Notes: generated by a model from the letters alone, not told the origin. Shown: positions 1 through 10,287, numbered from the stretch's first letter. The stretch is DNA of 64,000 nucleotides from Mastigias papua (GCA_964019165.1 OZ025269.1:14657422-14721421); one strand, 5' to 3'. Made by a program: numbers and translations.

Positions 1-322
1 TGGGATTTTCGCCACCCCTGTCGGATTTATGCAAAAATTTTAATCCCCATTTTAGGACTTAAGAAGAAACTCCATACTCTGTCTTTAAAATGATCTTTAT
101 TTTTCATCCCCTCCCTCTGAGTGAGTAGAATTTTAGTACTCCCTCCAACATGTCTTCCACCCCCTCCCTTGAAGAATTAATGACCAGTCCTAATAAAAAA
201 GTGTGTATACTTTTGACATAAAATCAAGCACTATGCTACTCAAGCATATAGCATTGACCAAATGAGCATATATACACACTGATATAAACTCAGCTCCTAA
301 AATTGACAAACCTATGTCATAA
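1..322. other. AT-rich non-coding stretch
   Basis: I see no gene or structured repeat here. The last three bases (TAA, 320-322) abut a MITE end and may be its target site. Confidence 0.4.
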
Positions 323-533
323 GGGAACGGTCATTATTTATGGCCAGGATGGGGGCTGAAGATAAAATGGTGTGGAAAATGAAAAAATAAGCTGTGTTAG
401 GTGGGGTAGAAGAATAATTTTTAACCACGGGGTAGTGTAAAAACATAAAACATATACCATATTTACGCATAAATGCACCTTTGTTTCACTATTTTCCTTC
501 GGTGGGGTAAAGATTTTTGACTTTTTTATAAGA
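323..533. mobile_element. Truncated Harbinger-like MITE (first copy)
   Basis: The sequence starts GGGAACGGTCATTATTTATG directly after TAA. It matches, in reverse orientation, the complete copy at 39298-39566, including the internal 'ttccttcggtggggtaaag' block. The second terminal repeat is missing, so this copy is truncated near 533. It encodes no protein. Assignment to PIF/Harbinger rests on the 3-bp TTA target site of the full copy. Confidence 0.6.
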
Positions 534-539
534 ACATAG

Positions 540-1060
540 TCTGTAACAATATCAAGGAGGCACAAAATCGCTGAAATTTACAAATAATTGAAGAACACTG
601 CAAAGCTTTTTTGATATTTGAGTTTTCTGTAGAAACAGAACAAGCGTGAGTTTCACTTCTCAGGTCTGGAGGTCATTACGCTAAGTTGCGACAACAGAAT
701 AGAGAGTTTCCTATTCTGTGTTGCGACTAAGCAACTTTCGTGGAGTATCCCTCACATACTTTTTATAATAAAAATATAGTCCATACGAGTATTAATTCCA
801 AAAATCGCAGAAATCTAAGAACAAATTAAGAATAATCCTAGGCTCAAAATAAAAAAGATTTGAGAATATTACGGTTCATCAAAACTTAGGTATTCTTATA
901 AAAAATAAGCAACTCAGGGAGTACCCGTTACAAATTTCCTACAAGAATATCAAGGCTCAAAATCCCTGAAATTAAAGGATAACGTAAGAATAATGCAAGA
1001 CTTAAGCTTCATCAAAACTTAGATTTTTTGCTTGAATTTTCATTAGAAGACAACATAAGT
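540..1060. repeat. AT-rich dispersed repeat family Y (degenerate copies)
   Basis: Several diverged copies share a phrase pattern: 'aagaataat', 'ggctcaaaat', 'tcatcaaaacttag' and 'ttcttataaaaaa'. The same phrases recur at 3240-3651 and 4322-4490, where they form a foldback. No coding potential is visible. Confidence 0.5.
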
Positions 1061-1082
1061 ATGAGCTTCACTTATCGGGCTA

Positions 1083-1322
1083 CAATCTTGGACAAAAATT
1101 ATGAGACAAACTGAAGTTTTCCTATAGACTGGCATTGATTTACATCCCCCCCCCCCCCCCAACTCAACGCTGACCAAATGACATAGAGTGGCTTCCCTAC
1201 CATTCAACATTGATCCAAAGGGGGAGAGGGGGTCAACTAGTGTTGTATCAAGCTGTAGTTAAGGGATTAGTAGTTCTACCTAACGTTGGGTTCGTAGTCT
1301 CATTATATTTTGTCCAAGATTG
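1083..1322. mobile_element. Mariner-type MITE
   Basis: The ends CAATCTTGGACAAAA and TTTTGTCCAAGATTG are exact inverted copies. Each is flanked by TA (1081-1082 and 1323-1324), as expected for a Tc1/mariner TA target. The similarity continues inward ('attatgagac' against 'gtctcattat'). The element is 240 bp, has no ORF and contains the C15 tract at 1146-1160. Class assignment is inference from the TA site. Confidence 0.65.
1146..1160. repeat. Poly-C tract (15 C)
   Basis: An uninterrupted run of 15 C lies inside the mariner-type MITE. It is likely length-variable. Confidence 0.9.
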
Positions 1323-1393
1323 TATTTACGACTGTAAACGGTACTGCGTTGGAGCCCGGAAGTGGTTGGATTAAGGGGGCGTATTAAGTAGAG

Positions 1394-1448
1394 GAGATCG
1401 AACGTGATTGGTCGAATAGCTCAGTCCTTAGTTACGTGGTAGCAACCG
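1394..1448 (+). repeat. Left arm of a 55-bp perfect inverted repeat
   Basis: It begins GAGATCGAACGTGATTGG and ends GGTAGCAACCG. Its exact reverse complement lies at 3079-3133. The arms bound 1.63 kb, so they may be the ends of a non-autonomous DNA transposon, but I find no target duplication. Confidence 0.75.
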
Positions 1449-3078
1449 GCTTTCTCTTGAGAAGACTACTATGGTCTTGCACTGTACAAGATTAGGGTAG
1501 AGTGTTTCTACCCTAATATTTCGTCAAATTGCTTAGCTATTATATTTATTCTTCCTTGGAAGCTCTTTATTTCAATAGTTTTTTCTATTTATTATTTATT
1601 TTTGCTCTGCATAACTTCGACTCGTGCTTTGAAGTTCGACTGAGTTAGGCCATCTCCATAAACAAATCATTTTGTAACCATTCCAGTATTATTTTATTTC
1701 TAATACATTCATTCAGGCATTCATTTAGTGCATGTCCATTACTTTCCCTTAAGTAGCAACTTACTGTGAACATTCCCCAACGATAATACTAAACTAGAAT
1801 TATGCGAACGTTTCCATTCCGTCACATCTTAGCCTTTGTTCAGGCCAGTTTACATACCATCTTACCATCAACACCTTGCCATGTATATCCTAGTCCTTCC
1901 TCTTTATAGCTGTATTGTTTACATCGCCCTTTTTAAGTAGGCCGGATATAAAAGTATATTTTTATCCAACAGTTATAAACTAGTTAGGTAGTATGAATTC
2001 CCACAGAGGAAAGGCATTAACACAAGCTACAAACACCTCCAAGACTTAAAACAGTCGTACTACTGAAAAGTCAGTCAGTTGTGTGGATCGCACATGTAGT
2101 CTAGTCTAAATTTCGTAAACAAAATACGAATGTGGTACTCATTTTCCACACATGAAACAGATGCTCCAGATCAGAAGGAAAACGACTTATCAAGTGAGCG
2201 AGTGAATTGAATATAGGGGTACTTAATCCAGTGTAGTGTAGAATTTCGTAACCGGTCAAGTTTTGTATGAAAACATAGCTTTCTTAAATGTTCTGATTGT
2301 CAGGTACGCTTGTTCAAGTTCTACTGCTACTTTGTTGAAATGATTGTTGTTTAAACTTAGTTATTTGATGTTCCCCTTCCCATCTGGAGAGTCAAAACTC
2401 TCCATGTTGGTGGTTCATTCTTTATTGCTGTCCAGGAATATGGGAAAAGGGGTTTAGCGCATAAGAGATCAGAGGCCTCTGGAAACGGTGTTGATCCTCT
2501 TTTGTATACGTTCATCTATCACACTTCCACGACGATTTGGGATAGGTATCGACCCGCTCTTTACTCTTTATCTCCATGTCTCCAGGGGCATCACTCTTAC
2601 CACAGACAACTGGTCTTACGAGCAATACCTACTACACAAGTAAGATGTGGAAGGGGCATTGAATCCCTCCCCGCGTACTCTCACTATCCACGACCGCTTC
2701 GTATGGTGTTCAGATGGGTATTGGAAAATAATTCGGTAGATGTAGCTAAGCGATAAATTGCAACCAAAATACAGGACAAGTTTTTGGCTGTTTGTAACGA
2801 TGACAATAAACAAGTCCCTAAAGTTGCTGTGATTTATATTCAAGGGCATGATATCCCGTAGGCCTACGCTACACAAATCGTGGAATCAACATTCGTAGGC
2901 ATTAAAAATAAGGAAAAAACAAGTCTAAATACCAAAAGGTGACGTCAAAACGACTATCAAAACAGATAAAATCAAAAGGTTGGCTCTGAGTTCACAAAAT
3001 AGCTTGATAAAAGCGATCTTCCATAGACTCATAAAACGGAACATCCACGTACACAACACATCACACTTGAATGTAGGT
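1449..3078. other. Non-coding interior between 55-bp inverted repeats
   Basis: No recognisable gene is present. The longest open frames (2502-2756 + and 2616-2876 -) overlap each other and show no domain. This could be the body of a non-autonomous transposon whose ends are the flanking 55-bp arms. Confidence 0.4.
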
Positions 3079-3133
3079 CGGTTGCTACCACGTAACTAAG
3101 GACTGAGCTATTCGACCAATCACGTTCGATCTC
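3079..3133 (-). repeat. Right arm of the 55-bp perfect inverted repeat
   Basis: This is the exact reverse complement of 1394-1448, starting CGGTTGCTACCACG and ending TTCGATCTC. Perfect identity over 55 bp means recent duplication or gene conversion. Confidence 0.75.
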
Positions 3134-3239
3134 ACTTTACAGCCGTATATGACAGAGTCGAATGAATCGGTGTTTTTGTATTCAATGTTGTTTCTACATC
3201 GGATCGTGAAGCTTTGTGACAGTTGGGCAGTGTCAGTTC

Positions 3240-3651
3240 CACACTTCGCATAATAAGAATGTAGTCTATGTGAGTATCAATGCTCAAATTCACTAAAATT
3301 TATGAATAATTTCAGACTATTCTTAGGCTCAGAATAAAAACAGTTTAAGAATATTGAGGCTCAGTGAAAAATTAGGTAGACTTATAAAAAAACGTGTGTA
3401 ATCACTGCGCACTAAAAGAATATTGTCTATACGAATACTAATGCTCAAAATGGCTGAAATTTAAGAATAACTTAAAAATAATCCTTAGCTCAAAATCTGA
3501 AAATTCTAAGAGTATTAAACCTCAGTAAAAATTAGGCTACCTAATTTTTGTTGAGCCTTGATACCCTTAACATTGGCTGATTTTGAGCTTAAGATTATTC
3601 TTAAATCATTCCTAAATTTACACTATTTTGAGCATTAGTATTCGTATAGAC
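3240..3651. repeat. Foldback repeat of family Y
   Basis: The block 3423-3525 and the reverse complement of 3550-3651 both begin GTCTATACGAATACTAATGC and share the 'ctcaaaat', 'aatttaagaat' and 'gctcaaaatc' phrases, giving a stem of about 100 bp around a short loop. A diverged head-to-tail copy precedes it from 3240. A hAT MITE abuts the right arm at 3652. Confidence 0.6.
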
Positions 3652-4321
3652 CAGGGGTGGGGAACCTTTCTGGCTGATAGAGCCATCAAACTCAACTATT
3701 TTCACATCTATTCCCAAATAATATTTCGAACACTGACTACAATTAAATGCATGGATTTTAAAGGAAGGACTAGGATTCTACAGCATACTGTGTACCTATA
3801 TTTAATCTATTTTGCCGTATGCCTGTTCTGTAATATTCCAATACAAAGTTTAAGTTCAAATAGTCTGTAGCAATTACATTGCACGTTTTTTCCTAAAAAG
3901 AAACAAGTATATAAAAAACATGAGACGCAAATCAGGCAAAAATTAAGAAACAATTCAGAAACACAGGCAGGCTGAGTTTCAACAGTAATCCTCAAAAATT
4001 TGTTTCTACGAGAAAACTTTTAATCCAACTGGAATCAAAATACAAACAATATCTATCTCTCAAATGTTTCTAGTCATAACTTCAATTTCTCGTCTCATAG
4101 CTGCCTTGTTGCAATAGGAAATTTCAAGAATTCTTAGAAACACATAAGAAACATTGAAGGCTCGGTTTGACAAAATATTAAGAAACATCCAGGCTGAAGG
4201 GAGAAAATTTGTTTCTTATATAAAAACATGTGCATTAAATACCTCCTTAAATTTGTCTGCGACAGATGTGGACTCAGCAAGAGTTACATTTGGCTCGCGA
4301 GCCATAGGTTCCCGAACCCTG
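3652..4321. mobile_element. Non-autonomous hAT element
   Basis: The terminal inverted repeats are CAGGGGTGGGGAACCT and AGGTTCCCGAACCCTG, the CAGGG-type end of hAT transposons. The 8-bp flanks GTATAGAC (3644-3651) and GTATTAAC (4322-4329) agree at six of eight positions, so the target duplication has decayed. At 670 bp it has no transposase. Part of its length is a second element at 3881-4233. Confidence 0.75.
3881..4233. mobile_element. Family X small element nested in the hAT MITE
   Basis: The ends 'gcacgttttttcct' and 'tataaaaacatgtgc' are imperfect inverted repeats. The interior carries the family hallmarks 'aagaaacaa', 'aggctga' and 'gtttctta', also seen at 16040-16386, 44470-44560 and 46260-46375. 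ATT lies on both sides (3878-3880 and 4234-4236). Non-coding. Confidence 0.5.
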
Positions 4322-4490
4322 GTATTAACTATATTCTTGTAATACGAAGTTAGTACAACCCTTTTAAAAGAATACCTAATTTTTCGCCGAGCCTCAATAT
4401 TCATAAAATTTTTTTCATTTTGAACCTAAGAATATTCTTAACTTATTCTTGAATTTAGCGATATTGAGCATTCATACTCGTATACACTAT
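4322..4490. repeat. Family Y repeat arm right of the hAT MITE
   Basis: It shares 'cctaatttttcgccgagcct', 'attcttaacttattcttga' and 'gagcattcatactcgtata' with the family Y blocks on the left, in inverted orientation to the copies before 3525. It is probably part of the host repeat that the hAT MITE entered. Confidence 0.5.
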
Positions 4491-5078
4491 ATATAAGTTT
4501 TACTGTTGAAGTAACAAAATGATAATTGGCTCCTAGGGATGGAAACAACTTTATTTTAACGCAGAAGAGAGATCGTGTCTGTCATCCTCAGGGTCATCCT
4601 GTATACCACAAGGAAAAGTCCACTAAGGAACACGGGAAACTATAAAAATCCTAAACAGGGAACGATGATCTAAATATTATTAGCGATAGCATCTAACACA
4701 GAGAACCGATGGTCACGAATTTACATGATTGAAGGCAGTTCGCATTTACAACGCAGCGAATCAAATTCAATTTGAAGCGCTGATAATGCGCTGTTAGGGC
4801 TCTTCAAATTCAAGTTTGGATCCAGAAAGCGAATTTAATGAATTTAACTCGCATCAACTCACACCATTTGATGCTTGAAAGTCAGATGGTAGTACACCAA
4901 TCTGTACAGTATATAGACTCACAGTCACGATACTAAACTATGCTCACCGAAATAATTCCCTCGCCACTTATAAAATGCTCACGATCAACTCTTCTCCCAA
5001 AACAAACGTGCTCTAAAAACCTAAACGAGGCTAAACTAAAATGTCTCTAAAGCGTCCAAATCTGCACAGTGGAGAATA
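4491..5078. other. Non-coding flank of element B
   Basis: No gene is seen. Bases 5075-5078 (AATA) are the left target-site duplication of the Ty3/gypsy element that begins at 5079. Confidence 0.5.
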
Positions 5079-5336
5079 TGTCACGCTACTAGTATTTTTT
5101 GTTGCTTTTCTCATTCATTCTCACCTTCCTAACGTCATAACACGTTCACACTGTTCACTAATGAATCATAATTCCTCGTGGATTGAGTTTAGTCTCTCTT
5201 TCAAGTTCATTTACGTAGTTACCTCTCTTTCACTCATTTTACATCTACTTTTAGGCCTTGACTGTATTCTGACTAATGATTTTCTGTATATTTTCTCACA
5301 CACACCTTTCCTGTTTTTCTTATTTCTTATTGGTTG
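5079..5336 (+). repeat. 5' LTR of element B, first part (258 bp)
   Basis: It starts TGTCACGCTACTAG and matches 15411-15668 apart from one base. It stops at GTTG (5333-5336), which is the target duplication of the inserted element A. Confidence 0.93.
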
Positions 5337-5528
5337 TGTTACGTTTTTGGGTTCGAAGACGAGGATCAGAAAAACGACACTTGTTTCGTAAAGCTCTGAG
5401 TAATAACTGATGTAATAATCATAGGTATGTATACTTAAGCAAAGTAATTTGCATATCAGCTAGACAAACAGTATAAGAAAATCAACACTGAATGCATTGT
5501 GTACCTTTATATATTGGGCAACGTAACA
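5337..5528 (-). repeat. 3' LTR of element A (192 bp)
   Basis: On the minus strand this is the downstream LTR, next to the polypurine tract. It starts and ends TGTTACGTT...AACGTAACA. On the minus strand a TATA-like 'aatatataaagg' lies near the LTR start. Confidence 0.93.
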
Positions 5529-5545
5529 CCATCCCTCCTCCCATT
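5529..5545 (-). promoter_or_regulatory. Polypurine tract of element A
   Basis: The minus-strand sequence AATGGGAGGAGGGATGG directly abuts the 3' LTR, where plus-strand DNA priming occurs in LTR retrotransposons. Confidence 0.8.
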
Positions 5546-5559
5546 TAAGCGTGTAGAGT

Positions 5560-8500
5560 TCAATGAGTTACGAAGTCTCCAAACCTCAAAGGGGGGTTGA
5601 TGGTTTGCCTCAGTCTTGGTGGACGTGGTTGCAGAGATTGTTCCTCTGTAATTGATGGGCTAAAGTTTTCCGAAAAAAGTATTTCCTCTGCCTCCCGGAT
5701 GGGGGGGACGATCTCCCCTTGATCATAAGGTACTTTGCAAGCTTTAACGTTGTTGTGGTGCACGACCCTTTCCTTACCAACGTTGGATCGAAGTCTATAG
5801 TTAACCCCAAGCTGTGAAACAATTTGATAAGGGCCGGTCCAACGTCTCCCAAATTTCCATGTTTTTGGGCGACGTAGCCACACCCACTGACCAACAGATA
5901 AAGGAGACCAGCTACAGCTATTCTTGGCACTAAACTGTTGCTTAGCTACAGAGCGACTCTTTTCTAATTGTCTACGTGCTATCTGAGTAATGTTCTGCAG
6001 ATTTCGGCGTACAGAAATGGAATATTCATGCTGAGTGCAAGGGTTTTTTATGGGGACTCCTAAATCTAGCTCTACAGGAGTTCTAGCGACTCTACCAAAC
6101 ACTAATTCATACGGACTATATCCTGTAGCATCATGAACGCTGGTGTTATATGCATATACTGCAATGTCTACCCACAAATCCCAATCGTCCTTATGCTGAG
6201 AAACATAGGAAGCAAGGATGTCTTGTATAGTTCGGTTATGTCGTTCAATCTGCCCATCGCCTTGTGGGTGATATGCAGATGTACGGGACTTATGGATTCC
6301 CATGAGATTGCAAATTTCCTTCATAAGGTTACTTTCAAAGTTAGACCCCTGATCAGAGTGGATGACAACAGGGGGTCCAAACCGAGAAAAAACTTTAGAA
6401 ACCAATATCTCTGCAACAGTAACTGCCTTTTGGTCTTTAGTTGGAAAAACTTCAGACCACTTCGTGAAATGATCCATTACTACAAGCAAATGCTTGTTGC
6501 CCCTGGCGGTTTCAGGCAGAGGGCCCATATAATCCATTGCCCAAAATAAAAATGGCTCACTAACATCAATAGATTGTAAGGGTGCCTGCCGTTTTGTGCT
6601 ATTAGCTTTATTTTGAGCACAATTAGAACATGAATTAACAAAATCAGTAATTTGGGAGGACATTCTGGGCCAAAAGAATCTTTCCTTTGCCCTTTGCAGT
6701 GTTCTACGCAACCCTAAATGACCAGAAAAAGGGCTGTTATGGATACTGTATAAGACTGAAGGGACCAACTGTTTTGGAACAACATAAACGTACCTTGGGA
6801 GAGAAGCATCAGAGGACAGCTTTCTGGCGAGAAGGCCGTTGCAAAGGAATAAATCACCCCAAATGTGCCAGAAGACACGAAGTGAAGGATCTTGTGCCCA
6901 AACAAAATATGGGGGTTTAGGCAACCCAGCAGATATTATTTCAATGATTTTAGAAATAGTAGAATCATCTAGTTGAGCCTTGTGGAGATTGTAGCCAGGT
7001 GACATTGTGGTGACACAATTCAAAGCGTCCTTAGAATAAGATTTGCTATCTGGTGAAGGTAAGCGTGAAAGACCATCGGCATTACCATGAGAAATGCCAG
7101 GCCTATGCTTGATGGTAAAAGAGTACTCCTGAAGGGTCATAATCCACCTTGCTATTCTACCTTTGGGTTCAACAGAATGCAGCCATTGTAATGCACTGTG
7201 ATCAGTAATGAGAGTGAAGGTACGACCAAGCAAATACACTCGAAAATGTTCGACAGCGAAAACAATAGCAAGTGCCTCCTTTTCAGTAGCAGAATAATTC
7301 TTTTCACAATTCGATAACGAACGACTGGCATAAGCAATGACACGTTCTTTACGATTACAGTCAAATTGAGTTAAAACGGCACCAAGGCCCTTATCGGAAG
7401 CATCTGTCTGGAGAACGAAAGGCTGATCAAACTGTGGATAGGCCAAAATTGGAGCTGTACAAAGGTACTTCTTCAATTCGTTAAATGAATTATTTTGGGG
7501 TTCACCCCATTGAAATTTAGATCCTTTCTTGGTCAGGGCAACAAGGGGGGCAGATAAGGATGCAAAACTAGGAATAAAACGCCGGTAATACCCGACAAGG
7601 CCTAAAAATGATCTTACTTGTTCCACTGTTACAGGGGAATCGAGTTGGGAGACAGCCTGTATTTTGGCAGGGTCAGTATGGACACCTTCTGAGGAAACAA
7701 TATGGCCTAAATAAGAAACTCTGTCAGCTCCAAAACAACATTTAGATGCTTTGACACGTAGATTATGCTGTCTAAATCGAGTAAGAACAGCTGAAAGTCT
7801 TTCACATTGCTGTTCAAGGCTGTTCGAAGGAATAATAATATCATCAAAGTAACACAAACAAGTATCAAAGGTTAGGCCAGAAAGGACAATTTCAAGAGCT
7901 CGTTGAAAGGTGGCACATGCATTTGAGAGGCCAAATGGCATACGAAGGAACTCCCATAATCCATCAGGAGTTGCGAAGGCCGTTTTCTCTCGATCATTGG
8001 GATGCATGTTAATTTGCCAATAGCCTGATCGCAAGTCTAGTGTACTGAACATAACAGAACCATGAAGAGAATCTAACAAATCGTCAATTCTAGGCAAGGG
8101 GTGGGCATCTTTTTGTGTAACGGAGTTTAACTTTCTATAGTCAACACAAAACCTATACTTGCCATCTTTCTTCTTGACCAATACAATAGGTGAGGCCCAA
8201 GGTGAAGCACTGGGCTGGATAACACCTTGCTCAAGCATATCACGGACCTGGGATTGTGCTTCTTCTCGGAATGCGTATGGTAAACGTCTGGGGGGCTGGC
8301 GAATTGGGGCAGCATCACTAGTGTTAATGCGATGGGAAATAACTTGTGTTTGACCCAGTGACTCATTAAAAACGTCAGAAAATTTCAAAAGAGTAGTTAA
8401 GATAACCGTACGTTCATGTTCATCTAGGGAGGAGCTAAGTGCGGCAGAAAGATCGTCTTCCACGTTGCTAGAAGTCGATGAATTACACAACAAACTAGGA

Positions 8501-9351
8501 TTACTGTCAATAGCACTATGCAAAGAAGGAGGAGAAATATTGTCAACAAGAGGGCAAAATTCACATATTTGTTGGCCTGACTCTAGCTGGAGAGCAATAT
8601 TGGAGGAGTTCATGATGCGAACAGGAATATCTCTATTGTCTGCCTGGCATACCGAATAAGCTACTATTAAATGAGAAGGAATACAATCCTTATTGACAGG
8701 TGAAACCATCCCAATTTCGTCTTTGTAACGTTTTGGAAGCTTACCTGTCACTATCACTTCAGCTCTACCAGGAATACAAGTACTAGCGGACAAGGTAATA
8801 GGAACGGGTCCTTTGTTTTGTGACTGAATAAACAGAACAGGAACCGGGGTACCGTCGGGAGAATCATTTAAACTTGTGGGTACGGAAAAGGCAGAAAATT
8901 CGTCTTGAGGGGTAAGGGCTGTGTCGCCATGTTTCCCTGTTAAGTAGTATGCACCGTTACCCTGGGAAGTTAAGGACAGACAATTGGTTGTCAAAAAGTC
9001 CCAACCCAGAATACATTGCAATGGTTTACAAAGATGGCGGGAAACTAAGAATGTACCACAATAAGACAAGTTGCCACCCCCCGGAAAAGAGAAAACAGCT
9101 TGCAAGGCTCCTTCAATCAGAAGGGGCTGACCATTTACCCCAAAACATTGCTGGTGAACGGGGGTAAGGGCGGGCTGAGGCTCAAGCTTTTGGTAGGTAT
9201 CGAAAGATATAAAAGATTTCATTGAGCCTGTGTCAACAAGAGCTGAGATTTGAAATAAACCAAAATTGCATGAAACAAGAGGCTGATTGGGGATCGGAAA
9301 CGAGGCTCCACAGAACCCAGCAGAGAAAAATCGGGGGTGACCTGCAACCAA
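5560..9351 (-). CDS. pol: Element A Pol polyprotein (protease, RT, RNase H, integrase)
   Basis: The 1263-residue frame has no ATG at its start; the first listed codon is TTG. The frame is open back to a stop at 9388-9390 and overlaps the end of gag, so it is best read as a gag-pol fusion made by -1 frameshifting at 9378-9384. Domains in order: aspartic protease with LVDTGS near residue 38; reverse transcriptase with catalytic YFDD near 499; RNase H with TDASDKG near 647; integrase zinc domain (HNSPFSGH...CSNC) near 870-915; integrase core D, D, E in MDYMGPLP, SDQGSNFE and GQIERHNR near 940, 1000 and 1035; and a C-terminal GPY motif (WTGPYQIV) near 1170. No chromodomain is seen. No internal stop. 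Length is usual for a Ty3/gypsy Pol. Confidence 0.95.
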   Translation of the reverse strand: MVAGHPRFFSAGFCGASFPIPNQPLVSCNFGLFQISALVDTGSMKSFISFDTYQKLEPQPALTPVHQQCFGVNGQPLLIEGALQAVFSFPGGGNLSYCGTFLVSRHLCKPLQCILGWDFLTTNCLSLTSQGNGAYYLTGKHGDTALTPQDEFSAFSVPTSLNDSPDGTPVPVLFIQSQNKGPVPITLSASTCIPGRAEVIVTGKLPKRYKDEIGMVSPVNKDCIPSHLIVAYSVCQADNRDIPVRIMNSSNIALQLESGQQICEFCPLVDNISPPSLHSAIDSNPSLLCNSSTSSNVEDDLSAALSSSLDEHERTVILTTLLKFSDVFNESLGQTQVISHRINTSDAAPIRQPPRRLPYAFREEAQSQVRDMLEQGVIQPSASPWASPIVLVKKKDGKYRFCVDYRKLNSVTQKDAHPLPRIDDLLDSLHGSVMFSTLDLRSGYWQINMHPNDREKTAFATPDGLWEFLRMPFGLSNACATFQRALEIVLSGLTFDTCLCYFDDIIIPSNSLEQQCERLSAVLTRFRQHNLRVKASKCCFGADRVSYLGHIVSSEGVHTDPAKIQAVSQLDSPVTVEQVRSFLGLVGYYRRFIPSFASLSAPLVALTKKGSKFQWGEPQNNSFNELKKYLCTAPILAYPQFDQPFVLQTDASDKGLGAVLTQFDCNRKERVIAYASRSLSNCEKNYSATEKEALAIVFAVEHFRVYLLGRTFTLITDHSALQWLHSVEPKGRIARWIMTLQEYSFTIKHRPGISHGNADGLSRLPSPDSKSYSKDALNCVTTMSPGYNLHKAQLDDSTISKIIEIISAGLPKPPYFVWAQDPSLRVFWHIWGDLFLCNGLLARKLSSDASLPRYVYVVPKQLVPSVLYSIHNSPFSGHLGLRRTLQRAKERFFWPRMSSQITDFVNSCSNCAQNKANSTKRQAPLQSIDVSEPFLFWAMDYMGPLPETARGNKHLLVVMDHFTKWSEVFPTKDQKAVTVAEILVSKVFSRFGPPVVIHSDQGSNFESNLMKEICNLMGIHKSRTSAYHPQGDGQIERHNRTIQDILASYVSQHKDDWDLWVDIAVYAYNTSVHDATGYSPYELVFGRVARTPVELDLGVPIKNPCTQHEYSISVRRNLQNITQIARRQLEKSRSVAKQQFSAKNSCSWSPLSVGQWVWLRRPKTWKFGRRWTGPYQIVSQLGVNYRLRSNVGKERVVHHNNVKACKVPYDQGEIVPPIREAEEILFSENFSPSITEEQSLQPRPPRLRQTINPPLRFGDFVTH

Positions 9352-9384
9352 GCCCCCTATTGAGGCACCCCGTTGAAGTTTAAA
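9334..9384 (-). promoter_or_regulatory. Probable -1 ribosomal frameshift signal, element A gag-pol
   Basis: On the minus strand the heptamer TTTAAAC (9378-9384) is phased as T TTA AAC in the gag frame, the X XXY YYZ slippery pattern. After a 6-nt spacer (TTCAAC), GGGGTGCC (9364-9371) can pair with GGTCACCCC (9334-9342), giving an 8-bp stem with one bulged T. Slipping -1 enters the pol frame, which stays open; a pol-frame stop lies just upstream (9388-9390). The gag TAG is at 9357-9359, inside the loop. Confidence 0.8.
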
Positions 9385-10271
9385 GACTTACCTCCAAGCT
9401 TCGATGATGGCTGTGTGTAATTGTTGGCACACTGGGCTTGTGTATGCCCCCAACCACGACATAACTGGCAATGCAGATCCCAGGGACAGTTCTTGGCAAA
9501 ATGTCCGATTTGATTACAATTGAAACACCGACGAGTTCCAGGGTTTCGACGATTCTGATTCCTTTCTGAGGAAAGACTAATTTTGCCAGGAGGGAAGTAG
9601 CTTGTCTCTTCCTTGCTGAGAGCTGCTTGAAGATCCTTATGGCTTGTAGTTAATGCAGTAACTGCAGCGGTCAAGTGTCCTATTGAGTCATAAAGCTTAT
9701 CCTCAGCTATCGTTGATTGGGAGCTTGCTGGAGGATGTGAAGGAGCAGCAAATGACAAAACTGGTTCAGTTGAACGGTGGACAGCACGAAATCGTTGGAT
9801 AAAATTTATCATATTATCCAGGGAAGGTGTAGGATCTGATTCAAGCAATTTCAATCGAAGATGCTCTGGGAGACCTTTCATTACTTGACGGCACAATAGA
9901 GCATTGTAGGCATCAGCACTCAAAGAATCATCAGCTTTGCTTAAAAGCTCTTTCAATTCCCACAGATACGTGGAAGGGTCCTCATTCGGACGAAGGTAGC
10001 GATTTTCAAAGTCCGAATAGTACTTTTCGCGATCTACACGAGGGCAAAGGGCACTTTTGAGATGCATCTTGAGATTGGCATAGGTCTCTTTCTGGTCATC
10101 AGAAAGGGCAAAATAATGTGTGGCAGCTTGTCCACGCAGGAACGCAGGAAGGATTTTAAGTTTCTTTTCATCGTTCCATGAGTTGGCAATGGCGCAAACT
10201 TCAAATTGGCGTAGCCACGAGCTAATATCTCCTGATTCAAACTTTTCAGGAAGTATAGATGCTGTCGCCAT
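9357..10271 (-). CDS. gag: Element A Gag (304 aa)
   Basis: This is the structural capsid-nucleocapsid protein of the retrotransposon, forming cytoplasmic particles that package its RNA. The N-terminal 160 residues resemble the retrotransposon Gag capsid domain (SSWLRQFEVCAIANSW, LPAFLRGQAATHYFAL). The C-terminal part has two zinc knuckles, CFNCNQIGHFAKNC and CQLCRGWGHTQAQC, both of the C-x2-C-x4-H-x4-C form, for RNA binding. It starts at an ATG 37 nt after the LTR end and lies just downstream of the primer site. It ends TAG after the slippery heptamer, and its last codons overlap the pol frame. No defects are seen. Confidence 0.93.
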   Translation of the reverse strand: MATASILPEKFESGDISSWLRQFEVCAIANSWNDEKKLKILPAFLRGQAATHYFALSDDQKETYANLKMHLKSALCPRVDREKYYSDFENRYLRPNEDPSTYLWELKELLSKADDSLSADAYNALLCRQVMKGLPEHLRLKLLESDPTPSLDNMINFIQRFRAVHRSTEPVLSFAAPSHPPASSQSTIAEDKLYDSIGHLTAAVTALTTSHKDLQAALSKEETSYFPPGKISLSSERNQNRRNPGTRRCFNCNQIGHFAKNCPWDLHCQLCRGWGHTQAQCANNYTQPSSKLGGKSLNFNGVPQ

Positions 10272-10287
10272 TTAATTCTTTGCTCTC

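Noticed and set aside
5041..5391. 116-residue hydrophobic open frame
   Set aside because: It runs across the junction between the element B LTR and the element A LTR, so it exists only because of the insertion.
6133..6549. 138-residue + strand frame inside element A pol
   Set aside because: Antisense shadow of the integrase region, with no domain of its own; the same holds for the other frames opposite the gag and pol genes and the BEL/Pao frame.
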